Shown here one piece after another: positions 56,017 through 64,000 of a stretch of DNA of 64,000 nucleotides. Both the position numbers and the translations under genes were made by a program. Position 1 is the stretch's first letter, and every line of letters begins with the position of its first letter. Origin of the DNA: Labrenzia sp. PHM005 (lineage in GTDB: Bacteria > Pseudomonadota > Alphaproteobacteria > Rhizobiales > Stappiaceae); contig NZ_CP041191.1 of the NCBI RefSeq assembly GCF_006517275.1, positions 5,327,001-5,391,000 of the forward strand. The letters are read 5' to 3'. Below the pieces are notes generated by a model that had not been told where the DNA came from, did no database searches, and worked only from the letters and a program-made list of their open reading frames with translations.

Positions 56017-56286
56017 CTAAAGACCAGCAATCAAAATAGAAACAAGAACCAAGGCACCAAAATTTAAATAGGTTAATCTAGATGTAAATCTATGTATTTC
56101 TACCATCTTAATTGGAACTTCCGGATTCCAAGGATTGAAATCAGAGTACCCATTCCAGTTTACTCTATGATGCCTTTGATCTGGATCCACTTTACTAAAA
56201 AGATGAGTGCGAATAAATCTAAGCGCAATTCCTGAGGCTATTAGCGCTAGCAGTATAGTCACAAGTATTGATTGATTTGAAAACAT
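56017..56286 (-). CDS. Small two-helix membrane protein (unrecognised)
   Basis: An 89-residue protein with an N-terminal transmembrane helix (ILVTILLALIASGIALRFI), a polar middle rich in His, Trp and Asn, and a C-terminal helix (LNFGALVLVSILIAGL). Codon use is AT-rich compared with murA and hisD. Its start overlaps the 3' end of the frameshifted acyltransferase by 28 nt, so the two were probably co-transcribed and acquired together. Confidence 0.6.
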   Translation of the reverse strand: MFSNQSILVTILLALIASGIALRFIRTHLFSKVDPDQRHHRVNWNGYSDFNPWNPEVPIKMVEIHRFTSRLTYLNFGALVLVSILIAGL

Positions 56287-56763
56287 CTTAAAACCCGCCC
56301 GACTTTGCTAAGATCTACTTCTGCATTTCCATCCACTATTCGCGGTCCGCACGGTGCCATTGTGTCCACGTCTTCACCAAGAACACAGCGCAGCTTGTCT
56401 TGCAACTTGGGTGTGAGTTCCTCTGGGCCTGTTATCAGCAGTACCCACGGGATTTCACCGCTGGTCCAGTCTTGCGGGGCAAGACGCAACGGGGCGCCGT
56501 TTTTTCTAGGCGTCAAATTTCTGATCGACCCCTTCGGAGACCTTGGCCCAAAGCGCCAGGCAGAGCGGGACGCTGAGGCCGTTTTCCTGGCCGTCTTTGT
56601 CCTTCACCTTACCGCGCAGAGTCAGAACCTGATTGGCTGCTAGCGGGGGCAGCACCAGCCACTGCAGATCGCTGAGCGACAGGTGTTTGAATTTGGGATC
56701 GCGCGCTAGCTTACCGGTGGTCTCCCCGAGACCGACATTCAGGTTTTTCACCGCGTTAAACAC
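56259..56763 (-). pseudogene. HlyC-type toxin-activating lysine acyltransferase, frameshifted
   Basis: The first frame (56763-56506) encodes LARDPKFKHLSLSDLQWL, VLPPLAANQV and LALWAKVSEGVDQKF, then stops at TAG. The second frame (56516-56259) continues with APLRLAPQDWTSGEIPW and the rest. Together they make one HlyC-family protein of ~165 residues, with the active-site His region in the first part and the Asp of QDWTSG in the second. The break needs a +1 shift near AAATTTGACGCCTAGAAAAAA. HlyC enzymes fatty-acylate RTX toxins; no toxin of that class is adjacent. Confidence 0.75.
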
Positions 56764-56797
56764 AGTGTCAGTCCGGGTTTTGCCGGACGACTAGCGA

Positions 56798-58087
56798 TTA
56801 ACCCGAAATCCGCTCAATCTTGGCGCCGCAGCGGGTCAGCTTGTCTTCCAGCCGCTCAAAACCGCGGTCCAAGTGATAGACCCGGCTGACGGTGGTTTCG
56901 CCTTCCGCCGCCAGTCCGGCGATCACCAGCGATACGGACGCGCGCAGGTCGGTCGCCATCACAGGTGCACCGCGCAGCGTGGAGACGCCCTCAACGGTAG
57001 CTGTCCGGCCATCAATGGAAATCTGCGCGCCAAGGCGGGCCAATTCCTGGACATGCATGAACCGGTTTTCAAAAATGGTTTCCGTGATCTGGCTGGTGCC
57101 GCCCGCTTTGGTCATCAAAGCCATGAACTGCGCCTGCAGATCGGTCGGGAATCCCGGAAACGGCTCAGTGGTTACATCAACCGGCTGAATGCCGTTGCCA
57201 TTGCGGTACACCCTGATGCCGTCTTCGGTGTCCGTGATCTCCGTGCCCGTCTGGCGCAAGGTCTCCAGTGCGGCATCCAGAAGCTCGGTGCGTGCGCCCT
57301 GAAGCAGAACTTCACCGCCGGTCATGGCAACCGCCATGGCATAGGTTCCGGTCTCGATCCGGTCCGCGACCACTGCGTGATGGGCGCCATGAAGACGCGG
57401 CACACCCTGAATGCGAATGGTCGATGTGCCCTCACCTTCAATCTTCGCGCCCATGGCCTTCAGGCACTTGGCAAGATCAACGACTTCCGGTTCGCGGGCC
57501 GCGTTGACGATTTCGGTTTCGCCTTTGGCAAGGGTTGCCGCCATCATGATGGTGTGGGTCGCGCCAACCGACACCCGCGGAAACTCGACGCGGCCGCCTT
57601 TCAGGCCGCCTGGGGCTTTTACGACGACGTAGCCGCCATCGATCTCGATATCAGCGCCCAGCGCTTCCAGCCCCTGGATGAAGAAATCCACTGGCCGGGT
57701 GCCAATGGCACAGCCGCCTGGCAGCGAGACACGGGCTTCGTGCATCCGCGCAACCAGGGGGCCAACCACCCAGAAACTGGCCCGCATTTTGGAGACAAGC
57801 TCATAAGGCGCCGTGGTGTCGACAATCTCCCGGGCAGTCAGGTTCAGCGTCTGTCCGGCCAAATCATCCTGGCCGGACCGCTTGCCGTTGACCGAATAAT
57901 CGACCCCGTGATTGGACAGGATCTGCATCAGCTGGGCGACATCGCGCAAGCGCGGCACATTCGACAAGGTCAGGGTTTCATCGGTCAGCAGCGCAGCAAT
58001 CATCAGCGGCAAAGTGGCATTCTTGGCGCCGGAAATCGGGATTACCCCATTCAGCTCAGCACCGCCGGTGACTTTTATACTGTCCAT
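56798..58087 (-). CDS. murA: UDP-N-acetylglucosamine 1-carboxyvinyltransferase
   Basis: A 429-residue enzyme for the first committed step of peptidoglycan synthesis. Lys22-Asn23 (SGAKNAT) and the catalytic Cys126 in [13 protein letters not shown] are present; the cysteine implies normal fosfomycin sensitivity of the site. ATG 58087 fits the family start better than the in-frame ATG at 58105 and has GGGGAT upstream. A GTCCGG/CCGGAC hairpin (56771-56788) lies between it and the acyltransferase remnant. Confidence 0.96.
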   Translation of the reverse strand: MDSIKVTGGAELNGVIPISGAKNATLPLMIAALLTDETLTLSNVPRLRDVAQLMQILSNHGVDYSVNGKRSGQDDLAGQTLNLTAREIVDTTAPYELVSKMRASFWVVGPLVARMHEARVSLPGGCAIGTRPVDFFIQGLEALGADIEIDGGYVVVKAPGGLKGGRVEFPRVSVGATHTIMMAATLAKGETEIVNAAREPEVVDLAKCLKAMGAKIEGEGTSTIRIQGVPRLHGAHHAVVADRIETGTYAMAVAMTGGEVLLQGARTELLDAALETLRQTGTEITDTEDGIRVYRNGNGIQPVDVTTEPFPGFPTDLQAQFMALMTKAGGTSQITETIFENRFMHVQELARLGAQISIDGRTATVEGVSTLRGAPVMATDLRASVSLVIAGLAAEGETTVSRVYHLDRGFERLEDKLTRCGAKIERISG

Positions 58088-58239
58088 ACTTATCCCCGAA
58101 CCCAAGCCGCAAAAATCGCGGCATTCCCTTAGAAATTCACATCAGCCGATGCGTCTACACCCAACTTATGGCCCTTGCAAGGCACAGATATCGCCGATTT
58201 CGGGCAAACTTGACGCAGCACCAAAGCAGAGCTGCCGGA

Positions 58240-58419
58240 TCAATCCGCCTTGCTCTTGCGTGCTGCGGACTTGCGCCGCCGCAAATTCGCCCGCAAGGCT
58301 TCTGCAAGCCGGTCTTCCCGGCTTTGCCCGTCATTTTTTTGGCTGCTGCGCGGGCCCGACGCGGCCGTTTTAGCGTCACCCACCGCAAGATCTTGGCTTT
58401 TTTTATCTTTTTCGCTCAT
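58240..58419 (-). CDS. Small basic protein (unrecognised, Alphaproteobacteria-type)
   Basis: A 59-residue protein: a polar N-terminus (MSEKDKKSQDL) and a strongly basic C-terminal helix (EDRLAEALRANLRRRKSAARKS). The helix resembles short conserved alphaproteobacterial proteins with RLxEALRxNLxRRK. A longer upstream frame from 58587 has no sensible start. Function unknown; it could bind RNA or DNA by charge. Confidence 0.6.
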   Translation of the reverse strand: MSEKDKKSQDLAVGDAKTAASGPRSSQKNDGQSREDRLAEALRANLRRRKSAARKSKAD

Positions 58420-58838
58420 GACCGTATCTGAACCGTTCAATGTGAGCTGCAACCTATCAACTGAACCCGGGTCCGGCAAAGAGAAACCCACCAGAGTTTG
58501 AGCTTTTGAGGTCAGGCCGCAAACATTGCCCGCCATTCCTGCTTGGTTCGGGCCACGAGACAAATAGAGCTGGCCTGATGGCTGCATTTAGGAACTATCC
58601 ACAACCTTCAGAGTGCGGCAAACGGCGGGATTTCTTGCACCTTCAAGACAAATTCGTGCCCTACTTCAAATACCGGAATTGCGGGAAACAAAAAAAACCA
58701 AAACGGCGCTTGCGTCCTGAGACCTGTTATGGCAAAAGCCCCCTCATTCCGGACGGCATCGCCGCTCGGGACAAGCATTGACGTCCCAAAACAAACTGTT
58801 TTGCAGACGCGGGTCCGCCGAAAAGGTACCCACCAGAT

Positions 58839-58913
<75 letters not shown>

Positions 58914-59009
58914 TTTCCAGACAGTTGAAATAATTGTCTAAATACCTGATCCAAGCCCAATAGATTTCCCTATGGACACGCTGCTGTCACGCGATATTCA
59001 CCGTGGGTT

Positions 59010-59190
59010 TGGTCAACGGACATCAAAGTTCTTCACGTCCATGACCTAAGATGTGAGGCCATAAACTGGTTCTTTGAGATGGGACTAACCGTTCCGGAAG
59101 TCGCCTCGATTTCAAAAATATAGTATCTCAACATGCTTATGCGGTATGCCCATGCTGACACAACAAGACCGGCAAAGACGTTTGAAGCTG
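59010..59190 (+). pseudogene. Tyrosine recombinase remnant downstream of tRNA-Thr
   Basis: One frame reads STDIKVLHVHDLRCEAINW, then FFEMGLTVPEVASISKI, a TAG at 59121, and after it YLNMLMRYAHAD. These are the HDLRHEAI box and the active-site Tyr region (RYTH-like) of a phage-type integrase. About nine residues of the GH-containing loop are lost between them. The gene is clearly dead. The rest of the 355-nt gap shows nothing else. Confidence 0.75.
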
Positions 59191-59268
59191 GAAAGTAGTG
59201 GGCTTTCGATATCTTCCTTCAAGAAGAGATCGGAAAGTATAATTGAAAATATATGACTGATAAGGACG

Positions 59269-59952
59269 TCAGTCCAACTCCCTCAGCATTTCAAATACGC
59301 TCCTAACCTGTAAAACTACCTGCTTCCGAGCGAAATTGAATTTCCTTTTGTAATAATCCGTTGGTCTCAATCGTGGTACCGGTTCGTTCATTGGAAAGGC
59401 GATACCAGTGTATCTCGCATTGGACGACGGGCTGTCGCAGTCATATTTGTATCGACGCGTTGACCAAGCAGCATCAGCCATCACGTAAGTGTTACTGTTC
59501 ACACGAAAGGCATTTTGCAACCCCGTACCAGCAAATACACGTGTACCGGTTAGTTTAGAGATTTCCATCAACAATTCTTTTGCTTGTCCGACCTTACATC
59601 CAGCGAGATGAATATACCCGTCCTTGTCAAATCGGCCATTCAGACGAAGAAACTCTTGGCGCCAAGCGGATTTCTTACCTGCCCTGTCGAGCAGGTCCAT
59701 ATGACTAACGTCATCTGAGCCAAACTCCTGAGCAACAGAGTCTCCATGATCAAATATGCGAAGAACACCGATTTTTTGGTTTGGTTTTAGGTTTTTCAGA
59801 ATGTGGTCGATCACTTGTTTCACGCTGGTCATCTCGACTTCGCCGAGCATAGTTGCGGCGACTAATTCACCATAATATTTGTCGGCATCACGATGACTAT
59901 CCAGCCGTGTATCAACAAAATCGAAATCTACAACGTTTGAATTGTCAGACAT
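59269..59952 (-). CDS. Caspase-fold-like protein (DUF4347/CHAT-like), tentative
   Basis: A 227-residue protein with no signal peptide. The pattern of a hydrophobic strand ending in His-Gly (VLRIFDHGDS, H69), then a strand ending in Gly-Cys (GYIHLAGCKVG, C119), then a helix and TGTRVFAGTG, follows the His-Cys dyad order of caspase-fold and DUF4347-type proteins. The C-terminus is basic and Tyr-rich with no family seen. Base composition is lower in GC than the flanking core genes, and it lies in the integrase-scarred segment after tRNA-Thr. The fold is an inference. Confidence 0.5.
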   Translation of the reverse strand: MSDNSNVVDFDFVDTRLDSHRDADKYYGELVAATMLGEVEMTSVKQVIDHILKNLKPNQKIGVLRIFDHGDSVAQEFGSDDVSHMDLLDRAGKKSAWRQEFLRLNGRFDKDGYIHLAGCKVGQAKELLMEISKLTGTRVFAGTGLQNAFRVNSNTYVMADAAWSTRRYKYDCDSPSSNARYTGIAFPMNEPVPRLRPTDYYKRKFNFARKQVVLQVRSVFEMLRELD

Positions 59953-60364
59953 TATTTTATGATCCCACCATTACTCAGCAAGAAGAGAATTAAAGTATTC
60001 GAATGGTGTCAGCAGTGATCGGGGTCACTTATGGACGGATCGAATACCGGGATACCTTTAGGATCAATGAATTTTGTTTCGCTTAAAGGAACACAGTGAA
60101 TATCGCTTCAGGAGGTCTACGAGCTCTGGGCACCTCAGCTGAAGACTCCGGCCTCGTTTGCGACAATTATCGAACGAAACTGGCACTGTTTGTTCAGGCA
60201 TTGCCTTTCGAGTCGCAATTGAAACACTGGCCAACTGCAAGTTCTGGTAAGCACTAAGATCAATCCTTCATTTTTTTATTTCGTGAACTCAATAACCTTG
60301 AGAAAAATCAAGGACCTAAATTCACATCCCTGAAAATAAGACACGTATAACAGTGGGGGAAAAT
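59953..60364. other. Gap without a supported gene
   Basis: About 410 nt between divergent genes. No open frame resembles a protein, and no RNA gene or strong hairpin was seen. It must hold the promoters of both neighbours. Confidence 0.6.
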
Positions 60365-61474
60365 ATGGTCGAAATTTTTAAGAACGACACGCCTGGAACG
60401 GCTACCGATCTTGGAACACTGGCTTTTGCAAGCAATCTGCCGACAGACGTCATTGCAAAAACAAATGTCTGGGAGACCGACGGTGTCTTTGGGGTTACAT
60501 CCCCGCCGATCAGCGACGACATCTACGATTATTACTCGTTTAATCCTTATCAGCTTGCCTCTGTCCGGGTGACCTTTCATGGCAGAACGGTCGGGGATTA
60601 TGCAAACTTTGTGTCCGTCTTTCCTGTTCAGGGTGTTTCAAGGATTGAAGGCGATATTAACGGCGTATGGACCGGCGGTGAACATACAGGTTCGTCCTTC
60701 GGACAAACCACTGTCCAAGTCAGCGAACTGTTTGCCGAGGGAATTCGGTCCGAATACTCGCAGATTGACACATCCGCAGCGACAACCGCACTTAACGAGT
60801 TTCCCGATTCAGAGGCAATCTGGCATTTGACCGGTGAAACTGTGATCCTTCAGGTGACCGGCTACGAGTACGATGGCTCAACAGATCAAATCATCACCAA
60901 TGGAGGTGTTCCTGGCGAAGTTGATTTCCGCCTGGAAATTTATCCTCATGTCGGGGCCATTCCGGAGGTGCCGGACGAACCGGACACTCCAGACGTGACC
61001 CTTCCCGTGGATACACCGGATGCCGACAGCAGCCCCTATCAGGTCTATCGGTTCTACAACACTTTGACGGGGTCGCACTTCTTTACGACCAGTATCGAAG
61101 AACGCAACTCACTCATTACCAACTCGCCGACCATGTCCTATGAGGGCAATACGTTTGATTCCAATGCGACGGCGTCAAACGGCGGCACTGCTGTCTACCG
61201 GTTCTACAACACCAGCACTGGGACGCATTTTTACACCGCGAGCGCAGATGAAGCGGCCAATATCCGAAGCAATCTTCCTCAGTTCAATGACGAAGGCATT
61301 GTTTACTACGCTCATACGTCTGCGGATAGCGGCGGCACAGCGCTCTACCGGTTCTATAACACTCAGAACGGCAGCCATTTCTACACAACGTCCGAGACAG
61401 AACGGGACAATACAATCAACACCCTAGGCCATTACAACTACGAGGGCGTGGCCTACTACGTTGATCTGGCATAG
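60365..61474 (+). CDS. Protein with three DUF5648 repeats
   Basis: A 369-residue protein. The N-terminal ~200 residues are beta-rich and start VEIFKNDTPGTATDLG, resembling pre-peptidase C-terminal-like domains. A Pro/Asp-rich linker (EVPDEPDTPDVTLP) follows. Then come three tandem ~42-residue DUF5648 units, each opening (V/L)YRFYNT and containing G(S/T)HF(Y/F)T. DUF5648 occurs on extracellular and carbohydrate-active proteins. No Sec signal is seen. ATG 60365 is chosen over GTG 60353 because GGGGGA precedes it. Confidence 0.75.
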   Translation: MVEIFKNDTPGTATDLGTLAFASNLPTDVIAKTNVWETDGVFGVTSPPISDDIYDYYSFNPYQLASVRVTFHGRTVGDYANFVSVFPVQGVSRIEGDINGVWTGGEHTGSSFGQTTVQVSELFAEGIRSEYSQIDTSAATTALNEFPDSEAIWHLTGETVILQVTGYEYDGSTDQIITNGGVPGEVDFRLEIYPHVGAIPEVPDEPDTPDVTLPVDTPDADSSPYQVYRFYNTLTGSHFFTTSIEERNSLITNSPTMSYEGNTFDSNATASNGGTAVYRFYNTSTGTHFYTASADEAANIRSNLPQFNDEGIVYYAHTSADSGGTALYRFYNTQNGSHFYTTSETERDNTINTLGHYNYEGVAYYVDLA

Positions 61475-61577
61475 CAACACCAACTTCCTGACCGCTCTCA
61501 CTTAGCCTGACGCAGTTGCAGACCGCCTTGCCTTTCCCGCATCTGCTCCACCGCTTTAGACAAACACTTCTGGCAAA

Positions 61578-61602
61578 AAAGCCTTTCGGTAGGCTTTGCT
61601 CT
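61578..61602 (-). terminator. Terminator-like hairpin oriented to the minus strand
   Basis: AAAGCCT (61578-61584) pairs with AGGCTTT (61591-61597). Read on the minus strand the stem ends in TTTTTT, a classical terminator; on the + strand no T-run follows. No minus-strand gene ends just upstream of it. Confidence 0.4.
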
Positions 61603-61704
61603 CCTCCGGCTGTATGATCTGAATGTGGTGCTAGAGTATCCGTTTTGATCAAGCCGGGTACTCTAGGATCACCACTCAGACCAGCAGAGCGGAGCCGGAA
61701 GGAT

Positions 61705-62694
61705 ATGGAAGAACGTCAGACTGCTACACAGGCGTTGTCAGATCCGGTGCCCGGCACCTCAGACCTATCAGGCCTGTGGGCCTTTGGCCTCATCAGCGCG
61801 CGTACGGGTGAACCGCTGATTTTCGAAGGCGGCGAACACCAACTTGATACCAGCCTGATCTCTTATGGGTTTAACCAGGTCACCGACAGCAACGGCACCG
61901 TGCAAGCCGCTGCAGCAGCGCCATTTTCCGGCGGCGAACAACTCACCCTGCTGACGACACCGCTGACCGACACCAATACAATTGAATACGCCCGGACCTT
62001 GGCGATCATGGCGCCGATCCGGGATGCCATCTTGTATCAGTACGAGCAAACCAGCCGTGTGGAGTGGGAGGTTCTGACCTCGGTTCTGACACTCAACGGT
62101 CTCAAGACTGCAGCTGCCACGTCGTCAAGCGCAACATTGCTTTCGGCCCGTGAAGTCTATGACTATGTCGCGACCGGTCCAACCGACGGCAACCCGGTTC
62201 TGCAATTTCTTGAAGAAGCTGAGCTGGAGCTAAAATGCCTCGGGTTCACCAATTTCAATTTCACCAATCCCGAAGGTACCAACCATTGTGATGAAACCGG
62301 CCTGACGCAGGGTGCCGGCATCCGCACGTCCGCCGTTCTGGACAGCGGCGTTGATGAAGTCTTTTACCTTCGCGAAAATGCGGACCTTGCAGCGGCCGGA
62401 CTGGACGGCTCCAATCACTATGCGGCGCATGGGTGGCGCGAAGGGCGCGATCCAAATGGCTGGTTTGATACAGACTGGTATTTGCAACAAAATGCAGATG
62501 TAGCGGCCGCAAATCTCAACCCGCTTGAGCACTATCTGGCGCACGGCTGGAGTGAAGGCAGAAACCCGTCAGAGCATTTCGATGGCGCCGCTTACCTTCA
62601 AAAAAACACTGACGTTGCCCTGGCCGGCCTTGATCCTTTAAGCCACTGGCTCAGTTTCGGTATTGCAGAAGGACGTGACTGGATCTTGGGGTAA
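61705..62694 (+). CDS. Secreted-type protein with three C-terminal NPDV/EGR-type repeats
   Basis: A 329-residue protein. Residues ~1-190 form an unrecognised mixed domain with LIFEGGEHQLDTS and a PIRDAILYQYEQ helix. Residues ~220-329 hold three tandem ~35-residue modules (VDEVFYLRENADLAAAG, FDTDWYLQQNADVAAAN, FDGAAYLQKNTDVALAG, each ending G.EGR). The protein stops soon after the last module. No Sec signal. ATG 61705 has GGAAGGAT directly upstream; an earlier ATG-less frame from 61645 is rejected. The same module is found at 40.2 and 41.9 kb. Confidence 0.72.
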   Translation: MEERQTATQALSDPVPGTSDLSGLWAFGLISARTGEPLIFEGGEHQLDTSLISYGFNQVTDSNGTVQAAAAAPFSGGEQLTLLTTPLTDTNTIEYARTLAIMAPIRDAILYQYEQTSRVEWEVLTSVLTLNGLKTAAATSSSATLLSAREVYDYVATGPTDGNPVLQFLEEAELELKCLGFTNFNFTNPEGTNHCDETGLTQGAGIRTSAVLDSGVDEVFYLRENADLAAAGLDGSNHYAAHGWREGRDPNGWFDTDWYLQQNADVAAANLNPLEHYLAHGWSEGRNPSEHFDGAAYLQKNTDVALAGLDPLSHWLSFGIAEGRDWILG

Positions 62695-62810
62695 CTTGCA
62701 TCTGATTTCTGGATGCAGCGCCAGCTCGTCCCGAACCAGTGATGTTTCATCTCGTCGGCTCCCTGTCCTCGCCTAGCCTCGTGAGGAAAAGGAGGTTCGA
62801 AAGCTGAATT

Positions 62811-63359
62811 CTACATAACACTTTCCATCACCAGCAGAACCGTTGCCTTGTCCGTCAAAGCTTCGTAGCTGTGCGCGACATCGCCTGGAAAACGGTAATA
62901 GTCGCCAGCGTCTAGCGTCTCCAGTTCGTTGAGAGGTCCGACCCGCACTTGCCCCTGAGCCACAAAGACATGTTCGACGGTTCCCGCAGGGTGGGCCTCC
63001 GCTTTCCGGATGGAGCCTCCGGACAGATTTGTCCGGTAAAGATCCCTCCGGCGTCCGGGCGGACAATTTGACAAGAGCGTTGCGCAAAAACTCGCACTTT
63101 CTGAAGAGACAGGCTCGCCTTCTCCGGACCGAATGAGCGTCTTATCCGGCGATGCCGTCTCAAACAGGAAACTGAAAGGAACGTTCAGGGCATTGGCAAT
63201 CGCCCACAACGTTTCAACGCTCGGATTGCCTTGCCCGGCCTCCAATTGAGAGAGGGTCGATTTGGCCAGTCCTGCCTCTTTGGCAAGAGCGGAGAGGCTC
63301 ATATGCGCCTTGGCCCGTTCCCGCTGGATGGATCTGGCAATCAGATCGATTGGCGTCAT
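62811..63359 (-). CDS. XRE-family regulator with C-terminal cupin
   Basis: A 182-residue protein. A helix-turn-helix at ~8-62 (MSLSALAKEAGLAKSTLSQLEAG read in parts) is followed by a cupin barrel at ~105-180 (HPAGTVEHVFVAQGQVRVG, GDYYRFPGDVAHSYEAL in parts). Such regulators sense a small ligand in the cupin. It is divergent from azlC, so it probably controls that exporter. ATG 63359 has CAGGG upstream; ATG 63389 is possible. Confidence 0.88.
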   Translation of the reverse strand: MTPIDLIARSIQRERAKAHMSLSALAKEAGLAKSTLSQLEAGQGNPSVETLWAIANALNVPFSFLFETASPDKTLIRSGEGEPVSSESASFCATLLSNCPPGRRRDLYRTNLSGGSIRKAEAHPAGTVEHVFVAQGQVRVGPLNELETLDAGDYYRFPGDVAHSYEALTDKATVLLVMESVM

Positions 63360-63383
63360 TTTACCCTGCTCACTTCGACAAGC

Positions 63384-63465
63384 GTTCATTTTATCATTCA
63401 GTCGTTCGATTTGACAAACACTCTTAAATCGTTCATTTCTACGAACAACGTTCTATAAAACGAAC
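63384..63465. promoter_or_regulatory. Cluster of four GTTC-N8-GAAC-like operator sites
   Basis: GTTC-N8-GAAC occurs perfectly at 63431-63446 (GTTCATTTCTACGAAC) and 63450-63465 (GTTCTATAAAACGAAC). Imperfect copies are at 63384-63399 (second half ATTC) and 63404-63419 (second half AAAC). A TTGACA at 63411 may be the -35 of azlC. The array lies between the XRE-cupin gene and azlC, suggesting autoregulation and control of both. Confidence 0.65.
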
Positions 63466-63523
63466 AATTCAGAGCGTTTTGTCAACAACACCGCAACGCA
63501 CCACTTCACTTTGAGCTGATACC

Positions 63524-64000
63524 ATGAACGCAGTTAGCGAAGAAAGCACCGGCCTCGTTACCGGCAGTTCGGGAGACACCTTCCGCTCTGACATGACCGA
63601 CGGCGTGAAGGATTCCATGCCGATCTTATTTGCGCTGGTCCCCTTTTCTGCCGTCTTCGGGGCCATCGCCCTGGAAAACGGTTTAACCGTCCCAGAACTC
63701 CTGCTCGCCTCTATGTCCATCTATGCGGTCGCCAGCCAGTATGTGATGGTGGATCTGCTTGTTCAGGGCGTTCCGGCTTGGTCCATTGTCTTGGCCGTAT
63801 TCGCAATCAATTTTCGGCACGTGCTCTATTCGGCAGCCATCGGTCGCCATATGAACGGCTTCTCAGGCTTTCAGAAGGCGCTTGCGTTTTTCGTCCTGGT
63901 CGATCCACAATATGCAGCGTCTGAACGGCGTGCTGGCAACCAGGGACTGCGGCCAGCTTACTACTTTGCCTTCGCCGGTTCGGTCTATATCACTTGGATC
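63524..64000 (+). CDS. azlC: AzlC-family branched-chain amino acid exporter subunit (cut by window end)
   Basis: The frame is open to the last base, giving 159 residues. After a polar N-terminus come DGVKDSMPILFALVPFSAVFGA (in parts), SQYVMVDLL and AINFRHVLYSAAIGRH, which match AzlC permeases. AzlC works with small AzlD to export branched-chain amino acids or analogues. The start is ATG 63524; the C-terminal part and any azlD lie outside the window. Confidence 0.9.
   Translation, partial: MNAVSEESTGLVTGSSGDTFRSDMTDGVKDSMPILFALVPFSAVFGAIALENGLTVPELLLASMSIYAVASQYVMVDLLVQGVPAWSIVLAVFAINFRHVLYSAAIGRHMNGFSGFQKALAFFVLVDPQYAASERRAGNQGLRPAYYFAFAGSVYITWI

Noticed and set aside
56873-58132. 419-codon + strand frame opposite murA
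   Set aside because: It is a shadow of murA; no domain seen.

Overview
The window looks like chromosome from a free-living alphaproteobacterium of the Rhizobiales/Hyphomicrobiales. The hydrogen-oxidation, secretion and sulfatase gene mix resembles Stappiaceae such as Roseibium/Labrenzia, but this is an impression from gene content, not a database result. Core genes are GC-rich and tightly packed. Some accessory stretches, for example 39.4-40.2 kb and 58.9-60.4 kb, are visibly AT-richer.

Layout. (1) 0-3.7 kb: housekeeping genes (3' part of purB, a phosphoesterase, galE, cysQ). (2) 3.9-25.9 kb: one continuous uptake [NiFe]-hydrogenase locus on the + strand, hupSLEC, then hupDFGHIJK-hypABCDE-hypX-hoxA-hupTUV-hypF. 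The small subunit carries all six cysteines expected of the [4Fe-3S] proximal cluster of oxygen-tolerant group 1d enzymes. A sigma-54-type (-24/-12) promoter precedes hupS and a second, better one precedes hupD. The NtrC-type regulator HoxA keeps the GAFTGA loop needed to act on sigma-54. HupUV (H2 sensor), HupT (kinase) and HoxA form the H2-sensing relay, and the Hyp proteins plus HypX, HupD and HupF-K build the enzyme. (3) 26-29.4 kb: denD-like/SDR pair, a lipid kinase, a doubtful small membrane ORF. (4) 29.5-39.4 kb: a + strand run of exported sulfatase, small helical protein, exported alkaline-phosphatase-family enzyme, and a complete MoxR-DUF58-DUF4381-BatA-BatB/C-BatD set.

(5) 39.4-43.6 kb: AT-rich accessory segment with a serralysin-type protease, an RTX repeat protein and an integrase remnant abutting tRNA-Phe. 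(6) 43.9-48.4 kb: a Slam-like outer-membrane protein and a 1033-residue FecR-domain protein with a TbpB-like C-terminal domain, a candidate type XI secretion pair. (7) 48.6-58.4 kb: ushA-type nucleotidase, then the housekeeping run yacG-maf-infA-GNAT-LMW phosphatase-UPF0262-hisD-DUF2948 ... murA. It is interrupted before murA by a DUF3124 gene, a small membrane protein and a frameshifted HlyC-type acyltransferase. (8) 58.8-62.7 kb: tRNA-Thr followed by a decayed integrase, a caspase-fold-like protein, a DUF5648-repeat protein and another secreted-type repeat protein. (9) 62.8-64 kb: an XRE-cupin regulator divergent from azlC, with four similar operator-like sites between them.

The most unusual material is: the roughly 35-residue repeat module shared by three otherwise unrelated secreted-type proteins (40.2, 41.9 and 61.7 kb), the Slam/FecR pair, the sulfatase-phosphatase-MoxR/Bat operon, the two tRNA-anchored integrase scars, and the split acyltransferase. 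All functional statements rest on motif recognition by eye.
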